From NCBI GenBank assembly GCA_022818135.1, contig JAFMSR010000006.1, forward strand, positions 31,772,815-31,836,814: a stretch of 64,000 nucleotides of DNA. Reading direction: 5' to 3'. A program made the translations under genes and the position numbers. The notes beneath the pieces were generated by a model, which searched no databases, was not told the origin of the DNA, and was given only the letters and a program-made list of their open reading frames with translations. Of this stretch, positions 13,656 through 25,166 are shown piece by piece. This DNA comes from Saxidomus purpurata (lineage: Eukaryota; Mollusca; Bivalvia; Venerida; Veneridae). Position 1 is the first letter of the stretch. Each line of letters opens with the position of its first letter.

Positions 13656-13828
13656 GGTAACTTGTCCCAAACAAAATGGACACCAGTGAAAAAATCATGT
13701 TATTGCTAAAATGTAGTCTGGTGGCCTTTTGACATAATACACAATCACATTAAATGTACTCTTATATAAGCTTTATAGAACCTCTTTATTGTTTTCACTG
13801 GTGCCCGTTTTGTTTGGGACAAGTCACC
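13656..13828. mobile_element. Palindromic TTAA MITE, copy 1
   Basis: It begins GGTAACTTGTCCCAAACAAA after TTAA (13652-13655). It ends with the inverse, TTTGTTTGGGACAAGTCACC, followed by TTTA, a degraded TTAA. The arms are long and there is no coding frame. Related copies lie at 25167-25287 and 30673-31064. Confidence 0.75.
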
Positions 13829-15194
13829 TTTAGTATTGTTATAGCTGCACGTGACAGATTTTACTACTATAAGACAGTTTAGATAAGTCGATAGTGACGG
13901 CATGTTATGTTTACATAGTCTAGACACTGTCATTATTGAATACGAAGTGAAGTATATTTATGTCTGGCATTTTTTTTACTTATAAAACGAAAATTTATGG
14001 TCAGTGTAAACTATAATCGTGCATTCTGAAAGCATGTTTACTTTGTTTGCAACTCGATAAATGTTCAAGACAGTAGTACATGACAACGTCGTACATGTTC
14101 GTGATTTTTATACATTTTACAAGTGCATGGAAGGATTTCATTCATTTATGATTGATATCTTAGCTATGTAAAAAATCATTACAAACCAAAGCGCTAAAGA
14201 CGCTTGATTTGTTTTTGTATTCAAAATATTTGTCCTTTCTTTTGTTCTGGCGGCTATCTCATTCTGTCACAAAATATTCATTGAAGGAAGGCTATATCGG
14301 TTAGTAAATATGTTCCCAAGATTAATTGCCCGTTATAACCGTACTAACTGTCGGACAGTTGGATCTCTTCGGTCCCTGTGCGAGTGTAGCCGGATACAGA
14401 TATATGCTGACAAATCATTTGGCTAATTGACCGCATGGTTTTATAGTTAAGTAGGTAGTGTCCGCCCTGGCAGCTGAATGCCCTTGGTTCCAGTTACGAT
14501 TTTTCACCACCTGTTACATGCGCACGACTAAGTAATATGCGTATCTAAAATGACACATTATTCATTTATAGAACGAATATGGTTGAGACAAAGGAGTAGC
14601 GATATTCAAATGTTTTTCTGCAGTCATTGATAGCTAGGATATTGATATTTTTTAACAAAATAGCTCATTCATGCGTTTCAAGATAACGGAACCTACATTC
14701 AAATATAGGGTAAATCGCCAACTACTTTAAACAGTCACCACCTATTTAATACAAATGTATAACAAGTCGTTTAAACAGCGACATTCTTGTTTCCTAACGC
14801 TTTTTTCTGCTAAAGTTGCTCACGCGTATTGTAGGCCCGCAGACTAGTTATAGCGCCAGGTGGTTCGCAGAATAAACATTTGAGTAATAATGAAAGTTTG
14901 CATAAAATATATGAATGGAAATAGAAAATTTGTAAATATGCGCGTAAATATTCCTGGCTGATGATATTAACGTTCAAAATATTTCATTCTTTAAAATGAC
15001 GATCAGGTTCAGACATTTTGTCGTTACAGAAACGATATGTTTTCTTTCCACAAAGGTTTAAGAAATGGCCGGCGAGTTAAGAAATCCGAACTATTTCTAT
15101 AGGATGTTTTTTTTAAAATTTGATTTGATTTGAACCATGTCCCCTACCATGCCTATGCCTGGCAAAAGTGTTTGTAATCGTCAGTTATTTTGAT

Positions 15195-15485
15195 CAGCCC
15201 GGATAGCTCAATAGGTAGAGCACGAGACTTGTAATCTCGGGGTTGTGGGTTCGATTCCCAGGGCTGACCAACTTAAATTACTAACAGTCTTTCGGATGAG
15301 ACTTTAAAACCGAGGTCCCATGCGTGAAAACCTGGCATGATAAAGAACCAGGGGTCTCTGGAATTGGGACGCTTTCTGTATCTTGCACTATCCCCCGAAA
15401 ACCTAAAATAACTAAACTCTTCTGGGGGCGTTGGTCATATGGGAAACCGGTACCAACTATAAAACCCTAATATACCATACCATAC
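15195..15485 (+). mobile_element. tRNA-derived SINE
   Basis: The head is GCCCGGATAGCTC, then an anticodon arm CGAGA-CTTGTAA-TCTCG (UGU, Thr type) and GGTTCGATTCCC. The body continues through GTCTTTCGGATGAGACT and GGGACGCTTTCTGTATCTTG to a tail of ATACC repeats. It is the opposite-strand partner of the copy at 4491-4778. Confidence 0.85.
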
Positions 15486-15689
15486 CCTTATTTTTGCACA
15501 TCATTGTGAAATGATGTACATACGCGGTTCTTATTCGGAATCAGTTTACTTTAGTTATATTTACATTTTTTTCCTGATATTTATAACATTAAATACTTTC
15601 ATGTCTGCGATGGTCATATGGCTTATAATGAAGAATCACGATTTGGGATTATATGCTAACTGACTTTATTGCAAATATATTCTCTAGCC

Positions 15690-15921
15690 GACCTCTTTCC
15701 ATTGTTTCATCTTAATCAGTCCAAAGGTGTAAATATATTCCAAAATCAGATAAATCAATTTGGAAAAAAGTAAACTAAACAATATTAAAATCGGTACTGT
15801 ACATAACACATTGTATATATAATGTTTGATAACAACGTCTTTACACCTTTCTTTCAAATTCATTGCAAGTATGCACACAATTATGACAATATCTTCATTA
15901 GTTTCGCTCTCCGCAAATCTT
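15690..15921 (-). other. Conserved 3' flank (probable 3' UTR) of cGLR gene 1
   Basis: The stretch after the stop codon is conserved in all four genes (also about 26285-26473, 36895-37079 and 48420-48604), with the shared phrase GGTGTAAATATATTC on the plus strand. On the minus strand an AATAAAG lies near 15665-15670, which could serve as a polyadenylation signal. The level of conservation beyond the stop supports transcription as 3' UTR or recent duplication; the two cannot be told apart here. Confidence 0.55.
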
Positions 15922-17826
15922 TTATTCCTGAGACGTTTTCCCCATCAGCAAAAGTTCCTGCTTATGGAGTTGTATCAAATCGTCGATATGCTTCGTAATA
16001 ACAATATGCAGTTGATTTTGTTTTAACAGTTGTTTTACCTCATCTTGAGACATTCCCGGTATCCATGTATCTGATTCTATTTTTATCTTCTTCAGAAACA
16101 TGCTCTCTATCGTATCTCTATCGTAATACTGTCTCAACATGTCCGGTGTCTTGTACATCACGATCATAGCGTCACGTAGTTGTTCACATCTCAGAAACAT
16201 CCTACCTCTTTCTTTGAGGAGATCACTGAATGAACTAGCTAATTTCCGCTTTTGCTCAATATCTAGTCTCCCTGCCAGTAAGTTTCTCTCAGGTATCATG
16301 TAACTTGGCAGATTGTTGTCGTGAACACATTTTTTAAGATATTTAATGCAATCAAACAATCTGTCCATTATCGAGTCCTGAGTAAATGTATCTATCCCAT
16401 TTTCTTCACACACCCAGAAGATAATGTTTTTCATAAGGTATGATGTCAGATCCTTGCAAACTGGATTAAGAACTGATTTGCACATTTTCTTTAGAAGAAT
16501 GTACACTTTTAATTGCGCCTTGTTTGAATTTCGCATCAAGTGCAGTTCTGCGAGTGAATAACAAATTCTCCATTCTTTATACATATTTAGAGATCCCTTA
16601 GATCCGACTGGCACCGCATGACCATCAAGAAGAGATATTTTATGTATCGTTTCTGGAGAAGGCCAGCCATGAGATCGATGCCGAGACATCCAGCGTTTTA
16701 TAATACTCGGACAAACACATTTGAAGCAATACACGCGATCATAGCTCATGTAACTGTCTGACCATGGTGTAGATGGTCCGCTTATTGGTCCAGTTGTACA
16801 TCCAAGTTCAAGTGTTGACTGTTTGTCAGACATCTGTATTGCCTCGGTGAAAGACTGACTTGATATGAAAGATGTACCTGTCTCATCCTCAAAAAGAGAT
16901 GAATTTATTTGTTCTTTGAATTTCTTCCCATCAAATCTCAAACGTCTCAATCTTGTATACCCAAGTGATGCTTCTTTTGTCTCGGTCTGGAACAGTGTGA
17001 TATTATCTCGGCGAATAAAAGGTTTTGGATTGTCAGCACAGATAACGTCATTTATTATATACATGGTGTCAACGTCACTCTCACAATACAACGATGTTCC
17101 TTCACCTTTGCCACCTGTCGTTACAATTATGCAAGGTAAATTTAGACGACTATGTGTGTCGTGCATCTCAGCAAAATATTGCTGCCTACGTTTGATCATT
17201 TCATAACTATAACCAACTCGATTCAATAGTGCCGAAACATAGAGAGAATGTTCTTTCGAAGATACGATGTCTTTACCATCTTCATAAAACATAGGATGGA
17301 TCCCGAAACGTTCAGCACCTGTAAAGTTTGTAAACATTTACTTTTCTTTATGATTTTGAGTTGAATACAATGCAAACGATCACACGGAGTTTGACCCCAC
17401 CCTTTCAACACGCACACATGCTCCAATTATTATGTAAAAACGTATAAAATATCAATCATTTAATATTCAATCAATGCTGCACCATTGAAGCTCATGCGGC
17501 TTCTGAGGTATATGTTAAATGATTAAATGCTGACATTGATATAGAATATGTATTCTTCAAATAAATATGGATTGAGTCATTTCTACAATAGATGCTGAAA
17601 AGGTTTTATTTTTTAAAAAAGAAATTGCAGAAACAAAGAAGAAATTTTTTAATTTGTCACCCTTAATTGATATTTCGACCTAGCTCTAATTTAAAACGAA
17701 AGTAGAATTGATACACTAAATAACCAAGTAAAGAAATCATGTAAAATTTATAGCTATCATTTTGACCGTGAAACAAATCTACCTACCGACAGCAAGACCG
17801 GACGGCCTGTATTCCTTTTCACTCAT
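15922..17826 (-). CDS. cGAS-like receptor / Mab-21-domain protein, gene 1
   Basis: Two exons on the minus strand: 17787-17826 (40 nt, starts MSEKEYRPSGLAV) and 15922-17318, joined G|GT in phase; 478 aa. By family knowledge these are nucleotidyltransferases that sense nucleic acid and make cyclic dinucleotide-type second messengers in the cytosol. Seen: an NTase core with TGGKGEGT (~81-88) followed by ESDVD (acidic pair ~D95 and D97), a candidate third acidic residue in YDRVYCF, then the Mab-21 C-terminal domain (RSHGWPSPETIH, VPVGSKGS, EWRICYSLAELHL, NLPSYMIPERNLLAGRLD). There is no cGAS-type zinc thumb. Oddity: the protein ends at MGKTSQE, 15 residues short of its paralogues. Comparison shows one A missing, after which TAA is read. 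Its 5' conserved block is displaced by an insertion. A non-catalytic Mab-21 role is the main alternative. Confidence 0.88.
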
Positions 17827-17847
17827 TTTGAGAGTTATATTATTGAA

Positions 17848-18605
17848 CTGGCACTCATGAATATTTCGTATGTGGTCGGTATGTGGTCGGTATGTGGTCG
17901 GTATTTTTTAGAATAAAGATATAACAAGCGATTGATATAAAATATCAATTTCGTATTGTGTCAGATATCGCATTCCGCAATGGTGTAGTGGATAAGGCAT
18001 TTGACTACCAATCCAGCGTATGCAGGTTCGAGTCTTGCTTGAATTTTTGTATTACCTTTTTTAATCGTTTCGTTGCATTAAATGTATTCACTATTGTCTT
18101 TGTTCAGCACGGGGTTTCAAGATTTTTTAATGACTATTTGAGCATTCTTTCTCCGTCGTCCTACATACATTTGTATTTAGAACTCAAAATACCGACGACC
18201 AAATCATCTTGAAAAACAGATGAGATCTAAAGATAAGATAGCCTCGGCTAATATATCGAAGAACTTCGAAGAAAATTCCATGAATATCAATAGTAAGTAT
18301 AAGTACATAAAAGTAACACACAGAAAACAAAGCAAAGTTAACCAACAATCACAGAATATATAAAGGAAGACAGTGTCACAAATTAAATAGAAATAGCCAT
18401 TCTCTTAAAAAAATTAAATTATATGTTCAGGATTCGAACCCATGAAACCTCGGATACAAGTAAGGCATCTTACCAATACGCCACTGTCTCTGCAGTGTGA
18501 ACTTTAGTAGGTGAAATGTATTTGTTCAATATGGTAATCAGTTGAAACAACGAAAACACACCCGAACATAACCGAAGATATTGGCGAAGATTAATGAGTG
18601 CCAGG
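17848..18605. mobile_element. Insertion between cGLR gene 1 and its 5' block
   Basis: Unit 1 has ~760 extra bases here that units 2-4 lack. The ends carry an 11-bp inverted repeat, CTGGCACTCAT at the left and ATGAGTGCCAG at the right. Inside are three copies of an 11-12-bp GTATGTGGTCG unit (17871-17906) and two tRNA-like stretches. No coding frame is recognised. The class is uncertain; a non-autonomous DNA element is the simplest reading. Confidence 0.5.
17975..18046 (+). other. tRNA-like sequence
   Basis: An A-box-like TGGTGTAGTGGATAAGGC, a loop CTACCAA (ACC) and a B-box GGTTCGAGTC have correct tRNA spacing, but the acceptor ends do not pair. A second tRNA-like stretch on the minus strand lies near 18427-18490 (GGGTTCGAATCC, TGT in the loop). 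Both are probably SINE heads inside the insertion. Confidence 0.4.
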
Positions 18606-18639
18606 TAAATATTGTCGCACAATAACTACAGTGAATTTA

Positions 18640-18800
18640 GTACATGTCTGAGACAAAAACGTAATACGGGTTTGTCAACACACTTCTGCGCATGTGCGGT
18701 ATTAATGAATATCGATCGTATTATATATAATCTACCAGGCGATATATTGATCTATTAATACTTTGAAGTCATTTACTACGGGTTTTTGTTTGGTAATACG
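18640..18800 (-). promoter_or_regulatory. Conserved 5' block (putative promoter) of gene 1
   Basis: GAGACAAAAACGTAATACGG, then TGCGCATGTGCG (18687-18698) and TATTAATGAATATCGATC, match blocks lying ~60-80 bp upstream of the ATG of genes 2-4. In gene 1 the block is ~860 bp from the ATG because of the 17848-18605 insertion. TGCGCATGTGCG resembles the NRF-1 consensus palindrome. The promoter role is inferred from position and conservation only. Confidence 0.5.
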
Positions 18801-19078
18801 GTGTTCCGTTTGGACCATTTATGTTGTTTTTTCTCCCCATAAACTACGATGAAATAAGTCGAAACTACGAAGATGAAAACACGAAACCACGATGGTGAAA
18901 GTCAAAATTCGAAACTACGATGGTGAAAGTCGAAACTACAATGGTGAAAAATACGAAACTAGTATTATGAAAACACGAAATTACAAAACTATGATGGTGA
19001 AAACGCTATATAATTTCGCGTTTTCACCATCGTGGTTTCGACTTTCATCATCGTAGTTTCGACTTTTACCATCGTAGT

Positions 19079-19925
19079 GAAGTAATTCCAGAGGAGAAAA
19101 GTCTCAAGTCCCCAGCTGGGATCGAACCCTGACCGCCAGCATGGGAAGCGGACACCACAACCAAGTCGCTAAAGGGTAAACCCAACAGCAAGGCTGTTGG
19201 AAGTGACCTATATCCACTACACTCCTCCCCTCTTTATCAATTTGGAGCCCAGCATCAACTGCACAGTCCGTGCAATTTCTAGCTCATTACCGCTCTGCAG
19301 TTGTATGAAATGGCTCCCCAGTAGCTCATACCCGCTGACCGAAATATCCTCGTCGCCAATGAAGTAACTTTAATTAAAAAACACTTACCCAGTGTAGGAT
19401 TCGAACCCACGACCTTCTGCTTGCAAGTCAGATGCTCTAACCACTGAGTTAACCGGGCTTCTGGACACTCAGAAGTCTAGGATCACTACACTCTTCCCCA
19501 CTTTATTTTTGAAGGTTTTTACCATACAGTGGAACCTTTATACAGTGGAACTGTATAGCTGTGGAGCGGGGCATGATAACCACTGCAAATACCGCATACT
19601 CAACCCCTGATTCACTAAGAATCGTCCACTAGCCAGTGAAACCTTTATACAATGGAACTGTATAGCTGTTGAGCGGGGCATGATAACCCCTGCAAATACC
19701 GCATGCTCAACCCCTGATTCACTAAGAACCGTCCACTAGCCTTATAAACCCACAACTGTCTGTTTTAACCTCGTCGCCAATGAAGTAATTCCAGAGGAGA
19801 AAAGTCTCAAGTCCCTAGCTGGGATCGAACCCTGACCGCCAGCATGGGAAGCAGACACCACACCCACATCGCTAAAGGGTTAACCCAACAGCAAGGCTGT
19901 TGGAAGTCACCTATATATCCACTAC
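19079..19925. mobile_element. Composite insertion with ~145-bp direct terminal repeats
   Basis: Absent from the matching site in unit 2. The ends (19079-19217 and 19780-19925) are near-identical direct repeats running from GAAGTAATTCCAGAGG to CACCTATAT. Each holds a minus-strand tRNA-like stretch (CAGGGTTCGATCCCAGC, loop TTCCCAT, CCC) and a perfect hairpin CCAACAGC-AAG-GCTGTTGG. GTAGT flanks both sides and may be the target duplication. The middle holds a tRNA-Ala-like sequence and a ~107-bp tandem duplication (~19527-19741). Confidence 0.6.
19387..19458 (-). tRNA. tRNA-Ala(TGC)-like sequence
   Basis: The minus strand gives 72 nt starting GCCCGGTTAACTC, with anticodon loop CTTGCAA (UGC, Ala), T-arm GTGGG-TTCGAAT-CCTAC and acceptor end ACTGGGT, which pairs over 7 positions with GCCCGGT if G-U pairs are allowed. 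One mismatch each in the D and anticodon stems, and the location inside a composite repeat, make a pseudogene or SINE head as likely as a working tRNA. Confidence 0.4.
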
Positions 19926-22594
19926 AGTAGTATTGAATTTTATCATCGTAGTTTCGACTTTCATTATCGTGGGGTTTCGACTTTCATCATCGTGGTTTGA
20001 CTTTCACCATCGTGGTTTTGACTTCCACTATTCGTGGTTTCGCCTTTTTCATCGTGGTTTTGATTTTTTTTCACCATCGTAGTTTCGTCTTTAATAATCG
20101 AAGTTTCAACTTTCACCTTCGTGGTTTCGACTTTCACCATCGTAGTTTCGACTTTCGTCATCGTATTTTGGTCTTCCTGTTGTGCATGGACAATGGAAAA
20201 TATTAAAGAAAATAATGTTAAAAAATAAATAAGATGAAATAATAATATATGCCATAGAATTAAAAAATGTTAATACATTTAATGGAGTAAACATAAAAAG
20301 AAAAGAGTTATCACTAAAGTTGGCAGGACTCGAACGCACGAGGTACATGTACAAGAAAGTTAAGAGAATCCATATTTTTAAAAAGAGTAAACAAATAAAA
20401 AGTTAAAAACAATTGACGTATGATTAATAACTGAGCTGGGCCACTGGCTGCTTGAATGATCGAGATCAGACAGGGTTACAATATGAGGATGTTACCTATT
20501 CCACAGAACTCTGGTATGGGAAAAAGGAGTACTTGAAGAAATCAGAGTACGCATGGGTTTGGCGGAGACTAAGTGGGTGCATATGCCTTGTTAACCTCTT
20601 TAGGACTTCTTGATAACTGGTAAGGGAGATTGCTACAAGATTGGAGTATATTTTGTAGGAAATATAACCAGTTTAGATACTACTTATTGTTCCCAGTGTA
20701 TCATAATCTTTAATAACATGTTATAATGATTTATTTCAATAATAAAACGCGAAATAAATAATTAAACAAGGATAAATGTTTACCTTCAACGAGTTTTGGC
20801 GATCCATTTCCCCAATAATAAAAGATTATGGTCAAGGGAGCAAGCTTACCGTTAAAACTTAAAACTGCTCTAGGTTTTTGTCATTGTATTTGGTTCAATG
20901 CTAATAGCATAATCATAATAGCGTATTGTGACATTTAATCATCAGCCCGTGCGTGAAGAGAAACGCATCTTGATACATTTTCCAGCGTATAAGGCAATTA
21001 AAACGACTGCACTCCAGATGGACAAGTTACGATAAAAAAAGAAAATTTTCAATTTCAAGAAAACAATTGTCATTACTGTATCAGGGGCATTGTATTATGA
21101 TAACTAGACAAGTTTTCTAACAAAAGAAACAATTAAAATGTGTTGTTTTGCTTACTTTTATTGTAGAAAATATCACCCCGTGACTAACGGGGTGGGCTCT
21201 TTGGTATATCAATATTTTTAACTCGCATCAAATCAGCTGACTCCGTAGTGTAGTAGGTTAAGCCCCTGTAAATTTTTTGTAAGCGCAAAGATCCGAGTTC
21301 AAAACCTGGCTCGGGTAAAAAAAATTTTCTACCTTTATTTTTAGCTCTTACACAAAGAAAATAATCCTGATGCTGCCAAATTGAATATATATTGATTTTA
21401 TCAAAAAATTAAAATTTACTAAGAATTTGGAGTGCAGCCGCTTTACAGGTAAAGTCAATTTGCGACAGTATATAGAGTTTGTTTAATAATCTTTATCCTT
21501 TGATATGGTAAATAACTCCTTAACCGCATTAAAATGAACAATTGAATTAAGAATTAGAATAAACAAAATTAACCCTTTCAGAAGCATATCATTCCCCACT
21601 AGAAACCTCAAACATCTTTCCGTTGGAACATCATTCAGTCTTTTCATCGGAAACGAACGAGTGGTGCCCCGATGCGCAAGGATCAAACCAATGACTTCCG
21701 CCAGTGTGAACCAAAGCACCGAAAGTGATCACTGATTCTGCTTACCTTATGATTACAGTCTATAATCAAGCCTAGTAGCGAGGCAACGACACGTCGACTT
21801 TGCTATTATTACGCTTTAGAATTTACTAGGGACCTACATTGTATTTAACTATATTATCTTGCAATGTTTCATACCGCAACATTTTCTTGACTTTTTAGGT
21901 GGATCTACGATTTGAGAGACTGTTCAGATCCGCTTCTATGTTCGATTGGTTACAGCCGCTGACTTGAAATCACGGTAACCTCTCATAGATTGGGGTCCAT
22001 GGTTTCGATCCATGCTGTTGAGGTTCTTTTAATGTGAGCGGAAAGTTGGCAGTTTTTGTTTTCTATGAAGGATAGGGATCTAGTATAGTGGTTCTTCCGA
22101 GGAACGATGGCTAGGTAAACTACTCGCCTGTTAAAACAATCAAAATACGATTGGAAAGGGCATTAAACCCATACAAAAACAACAACACCAATAGTGCCTG
22201 TTCATTGTGTGTTATGATTATTAACTTTCAACATCATATTTTCGAACTCACGAGTTGTTTGTGCATTACATCTTCAAGCCAGAGGAGGGAACTGACCTTG
22301 TTTTCTGAAATTATTCGAAATGTTTTGTAACGACGACTGCAGGCTACTAAAGCACTACGACCATAGGTTTTCAAAGTTGTCCAAGTTCGGTTTTCAGCCT
22401 ACCAGAAATAATTTATTTTGCAAAAGAAGATCAGAGCGAGTTGTGCGTGTAAACACGTTTTTGATAAGGTCTGGCGCAATGGTCTCTTTTACAACTTATA
22501 AATGTCGATATAGACATTAAAACACTACAGTAACTGTGCATTTTAAACTTGTATTCACAGTTCTGTACGTTACAAGTAGTATCTTATACATGTA

Positions 22595-23497
22595 CACCCA
22601 AAGACTTTGATAACGCAACACCTTGAAAAACCTCTGTAAAATGTTATATTAATTTATATTAAAGGAAAACTTATTTAGCATAGACATTTAATCTAGAATT
22701 ACTGTTTTGACCATTTTTAACAAAAATCCAATCATGATAAACACCAATTTCATTGTTTCAAAATTTATCGCCTTCCAAGTCTAAAATCACAAATATTAAA
22801 TAGTTGGTATAGCCAATGTTAGCGTGAATGGAGGCCATGCATCTTCTTCGCATTGACTGGATTAAAGAAGCAGTCATAATGTTGTGGAATATTTGCCCAT
22901 TCCCCAGTCAAGCCCTGACGTAAATCAGTGACGTTGGCAGGGGGTGGCTGACGACTGTATGTACACATCCTTTAAGCTCAGCCCATACATTCTCGATTGG
23001 TTCCATATCGGACTAAATGGCCGTCCAGTCCATGACCTTTTGGTGAAGATGCTGAAATGTAATGTTGGGGACATATGGACTCACATTTTCATACTGAAAT
23101 TTGCCTCCACCTCTGCCAAAAGTCTGTGATAATCCAGCGCGTTACATGCAAACGGCTTGTTACCTATTATCTTCTGAAAGGCGAGGCATTTTAAATGCTG
23201 AAAACGCTTCCTAAAATATTTTTTCTTTGAGTTTTTAATCAACAGGGGCCTACTGAACCAATTTGTATCGATTTACTTTTTAAAAATTACTTACCTGTAA
23301 TGCGCACGTGCAGAACATGGTTTCTGCATTATTGCTACTCACTGTTTTCACGGTTGAGTAAATTTCATTGAAAATGCATTCCGATAGTATAGGTTTTATG
23401 TATAGGAAGTAAATGAGAATGCTGAAAATAGAGTTTTTTGTTTTGCTCCAAAAAATATTAACATATAAAAGTGTTGCGTTATTAAAGTCTTTCAGTG
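22595..23497 (-). mobile_element. Tc1-like transposon with transposase relic
   Basis: The ends are inverted repeats, CACCCAAAGACTTTGATAAC at the left and, inverted, CACTGAAAGACTTTAATAAC at the right, each next to TA (22593-22594 and 23498-23499). On the minus strand near 22850-23080 a frame reads VMDWTAI, stop, SDMEPIENVWAELK, then RQPPPANVTDLRQGL and EWANIPQ. This is the C-terminal part of a Tc1-type transposase, whose typical pattern is W-P-A-x-S-P-D-L-N-P-I-E-x-x-W. The stop and the small size make it non-autonomous. Confidence 0.85.
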
Positions 23498-23519
23498 TAT
23501 ATTAAAAGTTGGTTAGCTC

Positions 23520-23845
23520 AACAAACCACATACAACATTCGACATTCAAAATTTGAATGACGTGCCAGCTCGACAAATAATATTCGACAGTTAAAAAATT
23601 GATGGGCGTGCCAGCTCGACAAACAACATTCGACAGTTAAAATTTGAAGGTCGTGCCAGTGCGACAAACGACATTTGACATTCAAAATCTGCAAATGTGC
23701 TAAAGTTTGAATATCGTACTAGCGCGACATCCGACATTCGACTTTCATAATTTGATTGTCTTGCCAGCGCTAGCGAATAAGAATTAGAATGTCGTGTTAG
23801 CGCGACAACTGACATTCGACATTCAAACTTTAAATGTCGTACTAA
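23520..23845. repeat. ~55-bp minisatellite with GCGACA motif
   Basis: About six degenerate units contain CATTCGACATTCAAAATTTG and then CGTGCCAGCTCGACAAA or CTAGCGCGACA. The array directly follows the Tc1-like element and has no counterpart in unit 1. The open minus-strand frame across it reflects the repeat and is not a gene. Confidence 0.75.
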
Positions 23846-24290
23846 TTGTCTCTGATGATATGGTTTTATCATCAGTGTCTCAAGCAGGTTTACAGAAAAT
23901 GCTTGATATAATTATGTAACGAATATTCTTGTAAGTGGAAGAATACTCAATATGCTCAATTACTGGTTTCAATGAGTCCAGAAATGTTCTCGCTGATCAA
24001 AAAAGGCGCTTATGTAACAGTAATATTGTAGGAGTTGAAAATTATGTACAAACTATATGAAAACAACGCTAAACACTGATGAAGCGTGCAAGAAACTTTG
24101 ACATTACATTGTTAGGTCTTACCAAACATTATAATGGGCTACATCCGTCAACTTCATTTAAATTTTACATATCGGTTGTACTACCGAGAGTCAAGAACGG
24201 CTGTGAGCTTTGGTCCGATTTAAATAAGATACACATATTACATTTGGAAAAGAAAACGGGTCTTGCTTCCGAAATAGTATAATGTTAGAG
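23845..24290 (+). pseudogene. LINE reverse-transcriptase relic (unit 2 copy)
   Basis: Counterpart of 12300-12850. GLQKMLDI, then NSNIVGVENY and LTKHYNGLHPSTSFKFYISV with VVLPRVKNGCELWSDLN can be read, broken by stops and frame changes. It is more decayed than the unit 1 copy. Confidence 0.7.
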
Positions 24291-25166
24291 AAAACCGGGG
24301 TTGAACGAGCCACGTGTTGAACGAGCCACCCAAGGTACCGCCTCATCTTAAGGTATCACGATGAGAACATTGCAGACATGATTTTAAGACGCAATATTCT
24401 TATATAGATATCACGTGTTCCGCGAATTTATCAATAGTTCTAAACCAAAAATATAACGAAATGTAGAAAATGACTCATTCAGTCCCGGTCTCCTATATTT
24501 GGTTTTTTGAAGTGGTACATGGGGATACTATCACCCGCCTAGATTTATATTACCCGAGCCGTTAGACGAGGGTGATATTATTTCGAGGCGGGTAATATAT
24601 CACATATACTACGTAAAATAACAAATAACAATTTAATACCCTTTCCTTTCCTACATTTTGAACGATTCGATTCATTTTAAATTCAATGAACGGTTGCACG
24701 TAAGCAGACAAATACGAGATTAGTTATTGAACTTGCCGTCCGCCATTTTGTTTTGAAGCAAGTCTTCTCCTACAAATGCAAGTTTGTACGTTGACATGTG
24801 AATAAATCATTTTCATCTACATTCCTAAAATGTTTTCTCTTTCTAATTCATTTTTGAAGTGTTCAGCACAATCGGAGGGTGACTGTGATTGAGACCTGTG
24901 TAGTTCTAGAACACTTTTATGTTGCAATAAGGTTGGCTACATTTAACATTTAAGGCTTATAGGCTTTCATTATTTCTTAGAAAGTTCATAGGTCTACTTT
25001 TGTGCAGAGATTATTTTGATCATGGGATTCCCCGTGATTCCCCAACGTGTGTTTATAGGATTCCAAGCCGTGTTTTCTTTTTATGAAACACGGTTACTCA
25101 TACTAGAATAAAAAACAATTCCACACTTTCAACATAACCGTTGAGTCGTCACTAAGACGCCGTTAA

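Larger units (their letters stand above)
18841..20172. repeat. Foldback minisatellite (21-bp units), interrupted
   Basis: From 18841 to ~19005, units of the type GTCGAAACTACGATGGTGAAA (21 bp) run in one direction. After a short centre (~19006-19018) the inverse complement runs from 19019 to 19078 and resumes at 19926-20172. The intervening 19079-19925 is an insertion. The arms could form a long hairpin. The homologous foldback in unit 2 (28701-29053) is uninterrupted. Confidence 0.85.
10522..20345. repeat. Duplicated unit 1 (carries cGLR gene 1)
   Basis: From GTTAAGAGAATC at ~10522 to GGACTCGAACGCACGAG at ~20342, this stretch matches 20355-29226 in the same order and orientation. Colinear anchors are 10980/20830, 11110/21445, 11560/21900, 12380/23890, 13000/24490, the cGLR genes, and the foldback minisatellite with its AATGGAGTAAACATAAA tail. 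The differences are discrete insertions. The pair is a direct tandem duplication of about 9-10 kb, with the gene inside it. Confidence 0.85.

Noticed and set aside
15922..17826. Reading the cGLR genes as true cGAS with a zinc thumb
   Set aside because: No H-x5-C-C-x6-C motif is present at the expected place; the Cys pairs near CFKCVCP do not have that spacing.
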